Assembly: GCA_003488005.1 (NCBI GenBank)
Contig: DNND01000102.1
Span: 7,171-13,949 of the forward strand
Length of the DNA: 6,779 nt
Origin: Blastocatellia bacterium
Lineage (GTDB): Bacteria > Acidobacteriota > Blastocatellia > Pyrinomonadales > Pyrinomonadaceae
Reading direction: 5' to 3'
Shown piece by piece: positions 1 through 4,911 of this stretch; position 1 is the first letter of the stretch; the number at the start of each line of letters is the position of its first letter. The position numbers were made by a program, and so were the translations under genes. The notes below the pieces were generated by a model. That model did not search any database, had not been told where the DNA came from, and saw only the letters and a program-made list of their open reading frames with translations.

Positions 1-83
1 CACCGCGCGGTAGCGGGTGGGTCCGTCCGTCGCCGGATAACGAGAATGCTGATGGATTGAGACCCACCCGCTACCGCGCGGTG
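1..83. repeat. Perfect 23-bp inverted repeat, REP/MITE-like palindrome
   Basis: Bases 1-23 are the exact reverse complement of bases 61-83, with a 37-nt loop (24-60). The arms contain the self-complementary core ACCGCGCGGT, so each arm could also pair with itself. The left arm starts at the first base of the window, so the element may extend further left. The arm sequence resembles palindromes I recall as dispersed in Acidobacteriota genomes; that is memory, not a search. It encodes no protein. It could be a REP-type element mobilised in trans by a RAYT transposase, or a strong transcript-end hairpin. It lacks a T-run on the right, so an intrinsic terminator is less likely. Confidence 0.8.
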
Positions 84-162
84 GTACTGACCTCATGACA
101 CGGCAGTTCGAGTTATCTACACTGCCAACGCGGCTGGTCGATTTCAACTGCAGTAGTATTTG

Positions 163-179
163 GCAAGCATATTGCTTGC
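163..179. promoter_or_regulatory. Operator-like palindrome upstream of the SDR gene
   Basis: GCAAGCA-TAT-TGCTTGC is a perfect 7-bp inverted repeat with a 3-nt centre, 64 bases before the dehydrogenase start. It overlaps a TTGGCA hexamer (160-165) that could be a -35 box, although no good -10 box follows at the right spacing. The size and symmetry fit a dimeric repressor site (TetR, MarR or LacI type). No regulator gene lies next to it in the window. The function is inferred from symmetry and position only. Confidence 0.35.
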
Positions 180-229
180 TTCTTACGTCTCGGTTATGAC
201 ACTGACCTTGCGAATTGAAACTCTAAAAC

Positions 230-233
230 GAGG
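230..233 (+). promoter_or_regulatory. Shine-Dalgarno that sets the SDR start at 244
   Basis: GAGG lies 10 bases before ATG 244. The upstream in-frame TTG at 160 has no comparable site, and the 28 residues it would add have no counterpart in the SDR fold. Confidence 0.6.
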
Positions 234-243
234 TAAACGAGCT

Positions 244-1038
244 ATGGATCTTCAATTAAACGGCAAGAGGGCGCTCGTTACAGGCTCAACTGTGGGCATT
301 GGTTTCGCTATCGCAAAGGCTCTAGCTCAAGAGGGCGCTGAAGTGATAGTGAATAGCCGCACCGAGGAGAAAGTAAGCGAGGCAAAGCGTAGAATCGCGA
401 CCGAAATTTCTAATAGCAAGATTGCAGGTGTTGCAGCGGACCTTTCTTCGTCTGATGGAGCTGCGAAGATCATAGAGGCGTACCCAGAGATAGACATACT
501 GGTAAACAACGTAGGTATCTTTGAGCCCCGCGCGTTTGAGCAGACCCCTGACGCCGACTGGCTCAAATTCTTCGAGGTAAATGTAATGAGTGGAGTGCGG
601 CTAAGCCGGCACTATCTCCCTCAGATGAAGGATCGCAACTGGGGACGAGTTGTTTTTATCTCAAGTGAATCTGCCGCCAACATACCCGCAGAGATGATTC
701 ATTATGGGGTAACGAAAACCGCTCAAGTCGCGCTTGCTCGAGGCCTAGCGGAAACAACTGTCGGAACAGGGATCACGGTCAATTCGGTACTTCCTGGCCC
801 GACGCTATCTGAGGGTGTCGGAACTTTTATACAGCAATTAGCGCAAGAGCAGGGCGTTGCCATCGAGGAAGTTGAGAAGCAGTTTTTTCAGAACACGCGC
901 CCTTCGTCGCTTATCAAGAGATTCATACAGCCTGAAGAAGTGGCTTCCCTGGTTGCCTACATTTGCAGTCCATTATCGGCAGCGACAAATGGCGCGGCCT
1001 TAAGAGTCGATGGTGGGGTGGTCCGATCCATCTTCTAA
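244..1038 (+). CDS. SDR family NAD(P)-dependent oxidoreductase (classical type)
   Basis: This 264-residue protein has the usual length of a classical short-chain dehydrogenase/reductase, a cytosolic Rossmann enzyme that oxidises or reduces alcohol/carbonyl groups with NAD(P)(H). Visible motifs are the cofactor loop TGSTVGIG (13-20), the NNVG motif (88-91), and the catalytic tetrad N113, S141, Y154 and K158 (YGVTK). A PG turn is at 184-185 and the usual C-terminal DGG at 257-259. All catalytic residues are present, so it should be active; the substrate cannot be read from the sequence. ATG 244 is preferred over the upstream TTG 160 because it has a Shine-Dalgarno site and because the family begins a few residues before the first strand (KRALVTG). 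Its stop codon sits at the junction with an acyl-CoA synthetase remnant. FabG-like or sugar-alcohol dehydrogenase roles remain possible. Confidence 0.93.
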   Translation: MDLQLNGKRALVTGSTVGIGFAIAKALAQEGAEVIVNSRTEEKVSEAKRRIATEISNSKIAGVAADLSSSDGAAKIIEAYPEIDILVNNVGIFEPRAFEQTPDADWLKFFEVNVMSGVRLSRHYLPQMKDRNWGRVVFISSESAANIPAEMIHYGVTKTAQVALARGLAETTVGTGITVNSVLPGPTLSEGVGTFIQQLAQEQGVAIEEVEKQFFQNTRPSSLIKRFIQPEEVASLVAYICSPLSAATNGAALRVDGGVVRSIF

Positions 1039-1243
1039 GAGGCGTCTGTTGGTCCTTAAGCCGGGTCTCGTCGTCACAGGAGAAGAGTTAATCAGCCGCT
1101 GTCGTCAGAGTCTGGCGAATTACAAGGTTCCGCGCCACGTGGAGTTCTCGGAAACGGATTTGCCAAAAAGCGGATCGGGCAAAGTGCTGAAGCGCGTCCT
1201 GCGCCAGCAGTTTTGGGCTGGAGCAGAGCGTTCTGTTGGTTGA
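1039..1243 (+). pseudogene. 3' remnant of an acyl-CoA synthetase (ANL superfamily, AMP-binding C-terminal domain)
   Basis: The frame reading through 1040-1243 encodes the end of an acyl-CoA synthetase. It shows VLKPG, then EELISRCRQSLANYKVPR, then the A10-type motif PKSGSGKVLKR, whose lysine (codon 1181-1183) is the adenylation lysine of the family, and a natural-looking end FWAGAERSVG followed by TGA. The intact enzyme activates fatty or aryl acids with ATP and CoA and is usually over 500 residues; only about 65 remain. The large N-terminal adenylation domain is missing: upstream in this window lies only the dehydrogenase, in another frame. The remnant has no internal stop or frameshift, so the truncation looks recent, or it reflects an assembly join. 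An ATG at 1010 would open the frame inside the dehydrogenase, but nothing suggests it is used. Confidence 0.8.
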
Positions 1244-1254
1244 ATTGGAGGTTG

Positions 1255-1545
1255 TTATTCCAAACTGGACGGCAACAGTCGAGAGGCGCGAAAGATTGTG
1301 AGAATGCGAACCACGTCACCAACTCGATAAACGATCCGGTATGGTGGTCTGATAACTTCGCGAAGATCCTCGCGTGGACGTTCTGGTACGTGTCGGCCCA
1401 TCAGCGGGAATCGTTCCAATCGGTCGATGGCAGCCAGGATGTCCTCGACGATGACCTGAGCGTAATGCGGCGAGTCGCGTCCGATGAAATCGTAAATGGC
1501 TTGAAGGTCGTCTGCTGCTTGCGGCGTCCAACGAACTTCAGTCAC
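1255..1545 (-). CDS. Type II toxin-antitoxin toxin, RelE/ParE family
   Basis: The 96-residue product has the length and pattern of RelE/ParE toxins. It has an N-terminal strand RWTPQAADDL, two helices (about 11-45) ending in LERFPLMGR, and the typical C-terminal block of strands: LREVIRPPYRIVYRV (61-75) and VVRILTIFRASRLL (78-91). Family members either poison DNA gyrase (ParE) or cleave mRNA at the ribosome (RelE). The absence of an obvious RelE catalytic set and the PPYRIVYRV style favour ParE, but the target is not certain. The start is GTG at 1545, overlapping the antitoxin stop as GTGA, so the two genes are translationally coupled. Its 3' end lies 11 bp from the converging acyl-CoA synthetase remnant. 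Confidence 0.88.
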   Translation of the reverse strand: MTEVRWTPQAADDLQAIYDFIGRDSPHYAQVIVEDILAAIDRLERFPLMGRHVPERPREDLREVIRPPYRIVYRVGDVVRILTIFRASRLLPSSLE

Positions 1546-1724
1546 CTTAGGAACCTGGCTTTGATTTCATCATGCGAGATTGATTCATCGGACTCAGACT
1601 GCTCAAGTCCTCGTTCAATCTTCGCAAGAAAATAGAGCCGCTCCATTGCGTCTTCCACCGTCGCGTCTTCAGGAAGGTCTTGAATCGCCCGGACGATCTC
1701 ATTCTTTACTTGTGGCGTTTCCAT
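1542..1724 (-). CDS. Antitoxin partner of the ParE-like toxin
   Basis: This 60-residue acidic, mostly helical protein (for example EDATVEDAMERLYFLAKIERGL, positions 19-40, written here only to locate the helix) lies directly upstream of the toxin and shares 4 bp with it. Short proteins with the pattern 'AMERLYFLAKIERGL' followed by 'SHDEIKARF' are, from family knowledge, commonly paired with ParE-type toxins and bind and neutralise them. No ribbon-helix-helix or other DNA-binding motif is obvious, so autoregulation may depend on the N-terminal part or on the complex. The start is ATG 1724; a convincing Shine-Dalgarno is not seen, only purine-rich sequence further upstream. Identification relies on gene order as well as sequence. 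Confidence 0.8.
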   Translation of the reverse strand: METPQVKNEIVRAIQDLPEDATVEDAMERLYFLAKIERGLEQSESDESISHDEIKARFLR

Positions 1725-1870
1725 AGAAGTTCTTGTTCCAATCTTCCTATTACTCAGTCATTCCGGATTCTCAATCCGGTTTTGCTAACAGCAACCGAGA
1801 TTTATCAACTTAAGTGAAATTCACGCATTGATCAAGATCCGAACCAAAATAGAGGCCTTCACTATTTAAC
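1725..1870 (-). promoter_or_regulatory. Probable promoter/operator region of the toxin-antitoxin operon
   Basis: This 146-bp gap holds several short palindromes: CCGGATT-CTC-AATCCGG (1763-1779), TTGCT-AAC-AGCAA (1782-1794), GTGAAATTCAC (1814-1824) and TTGATCAA (1828-1835). Toxin-antitoxin operons are usually autorepressed through such sites close to the antitoxin start. The first hairpin is followed on the plus strand by only four T residues, and on the minus strand by no T-run, so I do not call it a terminator. No strong -35/-10 pair is evident. Function is inferred from position. Confidence 0.35.
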
Positions 1871-2554
1871 CTATTTGGACCGTGCCAAGGTTTTGGCTTG
1901 GTCTCTTGATGACTCCAAGCTTGTCGTTTTTAGCGCTCTCGCTAGTTTGAAGCCCGTGCCAGTGAGAACATACAACGACCCTTCATCATATTTCACAAGC
2001 CTACGCGCCTGTAGTGATTCCAAGGCATCAGTGTAGGCTGCAGCATAAGCAGGATCTGTTTGGTCTACGAAGTTTTGAGGGCGGACAGCAATCCAAGAGC
2101 CGGTTTCGTTTGATGAAAATAAATATATATCGCCCTTATCGGCTGCAGCACAGAGTATTTCTATTTCCTCGGGAGAGAGGTTTGACAATCTTGGATCGAC
2201 TGAAATCGCAGTCTTACCAAGTAGATTGAGTGCTGATGCTTCAGCCGATTGCTTCCATCTCCTTAATAGGCTCTCAGGGAAACGCGCTTCATCATTATCC
2301 ACCAGTTTCGCACAATTCTGGCACAACCAGATCGCGTTACTTGCGTGCTTGCGCTGTTGTGGAGATAGTGAGGCGCCGTATCGTGGACCGCCAATTGAGG
2401 CGGCGGTGACATGAGCAGCCACTCCGATGTTCAAAGATTTTGCTGGGTCAAGCTGTGGTCCGCTGGTGGGAACACAGCAATCTGGATTTGAACAGCGGTT
2501 ATTCACACGATTAGCTATGGTCCTTTTTACCTCTTCGCTAAAATCATCTCGCAT
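1871..2554 (-). CDS. HNH endonuclease-like zinc-finger protein with C-terminal winged-helix-like domain
   Basis: The 227-residue protein has two parts. Residues about 1-100 resemble HNH (beta-beta-alpha metal) nuclease domains: a zinc-binding pair C21/C26 (CSNPDC), the AAH motif with H48, N73 in SNAIWLCQNC, and the second zinc pair C78/C81. The position just after C81, where many HNH proteins have histidine, is alanine (CAKLVDND), so catalysis may be altered. Residues about 126-208 (LSPEEIEILCAAADKG to LTGTGFKLARAL) look like a winged-helix domain of the kind I recall at the C-terminus of many prokaryotic effector and defence proteins. ATG 2554 has GGAG (2563-2566) 8 bases upstream. It lies on the same strand as the toxin-antitoxin pair, 146 bp upstream, with its own spacing. 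A role in nucleic-acid cleavage or anti-phage defence is inference. Confidence 0.78.
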   Translation of the reverse strand: MRDDFSEEVKRTIANRVNNRCSNPDCCVPTSGPQLDPAKSLNIGVAAHVTAASIGGPRYGASLSPQQRKHASNAIWLCQNCAKLVDNDEARFPESLLRRWKQSAEASALNLLGKTAISVDPRLSNLSPEEIEILCAAADKGDIYLFSSNETGSWIAVRPQNFVDQTDPAYAAAYTDALESLQARRLVKYDEGSLYVLTGTGFKLARALKTTSLESSRDQAKTLARSK

Positions 2555-2599
2555 GCTCTTAACTCCAATTACTCCAGTATTCCTTTCGGACGGAAGCCT

Positions 2600-2619
2600 G
2601 ACTCAAATTTGATTTAGTC
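2600..2619. promoter_or_regulatory. Imperfect palindrome upstream of the HNH gene
   Basis: GACT-c-AAAT-ttg-ATTT-AGTC pairs over 8 bp with one bulged base, 45 bases before the start codon of the HNH/winged-helix gene. It could be a binding site for that gene's own winged-helix domain. The assignment rests on symmetry and position only. Confidence 0.25.
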
Positions 2620-2902
2620 TCCGGGTAAGAACTCCGCCAGCAGTTCGCTCCCTCAAAAGACAGCGACACCTTTAGTCAAATGCGATTCTAACACGGGCAT
2701 GCGAGCGACTGAGCTCTGTGACCTCACGCGCATCGCAGTAACAAGAAGTGCCGGAAGGTTGTCCCACGACGATCCGAGTGCCTCCGGCAATTCCGACAAA
2801 GCTCCTCGCCGCATTCAAAAAACCTCACTGATTCAACCAATTTCGAACCCTGTCGAACTGGTATGCAGGTTGCCCTTCGCATCGGTTGAAGATACATGTG
2901 AC

Positions 2903-2907
2903 GGAGG
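2903..2907 (+). promoter_or_regulatory. Shine-Dalgarno that sets the monooxygenase start at 2913
   Basis: GGAGG lies 5 bases before ATG 2913. It is placed to serve that ATG and not the in-frame TTG at 2886, which lies upstream of it. Confidence 0.7.
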
Positions 2908-2912
2908 ACGCG

Positions 2913-3281
2913 ATGAAGGCACACGTTTCCTGGGTTAACGAGCTGGCAATCAAAGACGGTGCGCTCGATACCTTCAAGGGGCTGATGGAGGAAATGGTTT
3001 CGGGCACCAGAGCCGAGCCGGGGACGCTCGCGTACGAGTGGTACATCTCGCGCGATGGCGGCACCGTCCATGTCTTCGAGATTTACGCCGACTCGGAAGC
3101 CGTGGTGGCCCACCACATCAGCGAGGGGTTCATGATGAAGAACTGGGCCGGACGATTCATGGACTGTGTCGACTCGACGCGGTGCGTCGTCTACGGCGAC
3201 CCGAACGCCGCAGCCCGCGAGATTCTCGACCGGCTCGGCGCCAGCTATCGCTCCGCCTGGGGCGGGTTCTCGCGCTTCTAG
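2913..3281 (+). CDS. Antibiotic biosynthesis monooxygenase (ABM)-like small protein
   Basis: The 122-residue product fits the ABM family: small cytosolic dimers with a ferredoxin-like alpha+beta barrel. Visible family features are a first strand, a long helix DGALDTFKGLMEEMVSGTRA (15-34), the PGTLAYEWYISRDGG hairpin (36-50), the strand VHVFEIYADSEAVVAHH (52-68), and a second helix leading to the C-terminus. Family members act as quinol or aromatic monooxygenases or degrade small signals, usually without a bound cofactor; many have no known substrate. No active-site residue can be assigned with confidence. The start is set by GGAGG at 2903-2907. The downstream aldehyde dehydrogenase begins 57 bp later on the same strand, so the two may be co-transcribed. 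Confidence 0.8.
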   Translation: MKAHVSWVNELAIKDGALDTFKGLMEEMVSGTRAEPGTLAYEWYISRDGGTVHVFEIYADSEAVVAHHISEGFMMKNWAGRFMDCVDSTRCVVYGDPNAAAREILDRLGASYRSAWGGFSRF

Positions 3282-3338
3282 CTCGTTGTTACGCACTGAG
3301 GAAAAGAAACAGCAAACCAATTCTTAGGAGAAACAAGC

Positions 3339-4724
3339 ATGGCATACCAAAGCGTCAACCCCGCCAACGGCGAGATACTTCGCAGTTTCGATGAGCATAC
3401 CGATGAGCAAATGCGAAGCGCGCTTGCGACGGCTGACAACACATATCGAAGCGTTTGGTCCAGGATGCCTATTCGCGACCGGGCCAAAATTGTCGGCCGA
3501 GCAGCTTCTCTGATGCGGGAACGTATAGAGAATCTCGCACGCCTGGCATCACTCGAGATGGGCAAGCGGATCTCGGAAGGACGCGATGAGGTTAATCTCA
3601 GCGCCTCCATTCTTCAATACTATGCAGATAATGCAGAGAAGTTCCTTTCGCCAAAGATCATCGAATCGAAAACCGGATCTGCGCGCCTTGAATACTCTCC
3701 GCTTGGAGTGCTGATCGGCATTCAACCCTGGAACTATCCCTACTATCAACTCTCTCGATTTGCCGCGCCCCATTTGATGGCCGGCAATGTTCTCTTAGTG
3801 AAGCATGCATCGGGTGTCCCGCAGTGCGCGCTTGCCTTCGAGCGACTCTTCACTGATGCGGGATCGCCGGCTGGCGCTTATACAAATCTATTTCTTTCAA
3901 ACGATCAGGTCGGCGCCCTGATTGACGATCCGCGCGTTCGCGGCATCGCGCTTACTGGATCGGAACGAGCGGGCGAATCACTCGCGTCGCGCGCCGGCAA
4001 GAATTTGAAGAAATCGACGATGGAGCTGGGCGGAAGTGATTGTTTTATTGTGCTGGAAGATTGCGATCTCAAGTACGCGGTTCAAATGGCGGTCGCAGGT
4101 CGTATGAGCAACGCGGGACAAACTTGCATCGGTTCGAAACGCTTCATTGTGGTTGGCGCGCGTGCAAAGCAGTTCCTTGAGGCGTTTCGTGATGCTCTCG
4201 AACGACTCAAGCCGGGCGATCCGTTGGATGAAGCGACCACGCTGGCGCCGTTGTCCTCTGACGCGGCTCTGAAACTTTTGCTCAACCAGGTCGGTGAAGC
4301 GGTTGCCAATGGTGCGCAGGTCTTCACGGGAGGCGATCGGCTTGGAAAAACGGGCGCGTATATGCAACCAACGATTCTCACCGACGTCACTCCCGACAAT
4401 CCGGCCTACCGGCAGGAATTCTTTGGACCAGTCGCGCTCTTCTTTACCGCTAAGGACGAGGATGAGGCCGTAGCTATTGCAAACGATTCGCCCTATGGAT
4501 TGGGTGGCTCGGTCTACACTTCCGATATCGAGCACGGAAAGCAAGTTGCCAGCCGTATCGAAACCGGCATGGTGTTTATTAATTATCCATCGATGAGCGC
4601 CCCCGATTTGCCGTTCGGCGGAATCAAGCGTTCCGGATATGGCAAGGAGCTTTCCAACCTCGGCATCGAGGAGTTTGTGAACAAGAAATTGATCTGGGTA
4701 GCACCCGCGCCCGCGTCTAGCTAG
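3339..4724 (+). CDS. NAD(P)-dependent aldehyde dehydrogenase, succinate-semialdehyde dehydrogenase-like
   Basis: The 461-residue protein is a full-length ALDH-superfamily enzyme oxidising an aldehyde to the acid with NAD(P)+. Key sites are PWNYP (130-134, N132 in the oxyanion hole), K155 in LLVKHAS (cofactor binding), TGS (206-208), general base E229 in MELGGSD, nucleophile C263 in NAGQTCIGSKR, EFFGP (360-364), and LPFGGIKRSGYG (424-435). The KHAS variant in place of KPA, the short N-terminus and the length match the Sad/YneI and GabD1 type of succinate-semialdehyde dehydrogenase, which feeds 4-aminobutyrate carbon into the TCA cycle; other small aldehydes are possible. AGGAG (3326-3330) precedes ATG 3339 by 8 bases. 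No aminotransferase gene is nearby to support a GABA pathway. It follows the ABM-like gene, and a cruciform repeat lies behind it. Confidence 0.93.
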   Translation: MAYQSVNPANGEILRSFDEHTDEQMRSALATADNTYRSVWSRMPIRDRAKIVGRAASLMRERIENLARLASLEMGKRISEGRDEVNLSASILQYYADNAEKFLSPKIIESKTGSARLEYSPLGVLIGIQPWNYPYYQLSRFAAPHLMAGNVLLVKHASGVPQCALAFERLFTDAGSPAGAYTNLFLSNDQVGALIDDPRVRGIALTGSERAGESLASRAGKNLKKSTMELGGSDCFIVLEDCDLKYAVQMAVAGRMSNAGQTCIGSKRFIVVGARAKQFLEAFRDALERLKPGDPLDEATTLAPLSSDAALKLLLNQVGEAVANGAQVFTGGDRLGKTGAYMQPTILTDVTPDNPAYRQEFFGPVALFFTAKDEDEAVAIANDSPYGLGGSVYTSDIEHGKQVASRIETGMVFINYPSMSAPDLPFGGIKRSGYGKELSNLGIEEFVNKKLIWVAPAPASS

Positions 4725-4738
4725 CTGTTGAGAGACAC

Positions 4739-4840
4739 ATTTGGAGTGCGGCGGCAAGCGCAGCGCGACGCCGCTTTGGATTTGCAGATGCCGAAATGCG
4801 AAGAGATCCAAAGCGCCGCCGTTGTCGGCGCACTCCAAAT
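4739..4840. repeat. Palindromic repeat able to form a perfect four-way junction
   Basis: Four stems follow one another without unpaired bases at the junction: outer stem 4739-4747 with 4832-4840 (ATTTGGAGT/ACTCCAAAT), left hairpin 4748-4753 with 4769-4774 (GCGGCG/CGCCGC), inner stem 4775-4781 with 4806-4812 (TTTGGAT/ATCCAAA), and right hairpin 4813-4818 with 4826-4831 (GCGCCG/CGGCGC). The apical loop is 24 nt. An alternative long hairpin pairs 4739-4750 with 4829-4840. The element starts 14 bp after the aldehyde dehydrogenase stop and contains no plausible gene. It resembles intergenic repeats I recall from soil Verrucomicrobiota or Acidobacteriota, and may be a non-autonomous mobile element or act on transcript ends. 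Confidence 0.8.
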
Positions 4841-4911
4841 TTCGCGCTCTCGCACCGTGGAGTTTCAGCTATTGCCGGCTCGGATAATTAAGATTGAGGT
4901 AATCGAGGCAC

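Larger units (their letters stand above)
2555..2912. other. Divergent intergenic region between the HNH gene and the monooxygenase gene
   Basis: These 358 bases separate two divergently read genes and should hold both promoters. Besides the palindrome at 2600-2619, an imperfect hairpin spans 2749-2789: TGCCGGA (2749-2755) pairs with TCCGGCA (2783-2789), extended by GG/CC past a bulged A, with a 22-nt loop. A weak sigma-70-like pair for the plus-strand gene is TTGCCC (2870-2875) and TACATG (2893-2898) with a 17-nt spacer. The small open frames here show no recognisable protein. Confidence 0.4.

Noticed and set aside
1..83. CRISPR repeat or insertion-sequence end
   Set aside because: There is one inverted pair with no regularly spaced direct copies, and no transposase frame is adjacent.
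1213..1635. A 140-codon plus-strand open frame over the toxin-antitoxin genes
   Set aside because: It is antisense to the ParE-like toxin and antitoxin, and its translation shows no domain.
1763..1779. Hairpin as an intrinsic terminator
   Set aside because: Only four T residues follow on the plus strand and none on the minus strand, where the neighbouring genes are read; an operator is the better reading.
2724..3320. A 198-codon minus-strand open frame over the ABM-like gene
   Set aside because: It covers the ABM-like gene antisense, has no family resemblance, and the plus-strand gene has a strong Shine-Dalgarno and a clear fold pattern.
3978..4838. A 286-codon open frame on the minus strand opposite the aldehyde dehydrogenase
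   Set aside because: It lies antisense to a well-supported enzyme, has no recognisable motif, and runs into the cruciform repeat; it is a shadow of the coding bias of the real gene.
4739..4840. tRNA-like cloverleaf
   Set aside because: The four-way junction recalls a tRNA, but there is no acceptor CCA, no conserved T-loop or anticodon arm, and the stem sizes do not fit.
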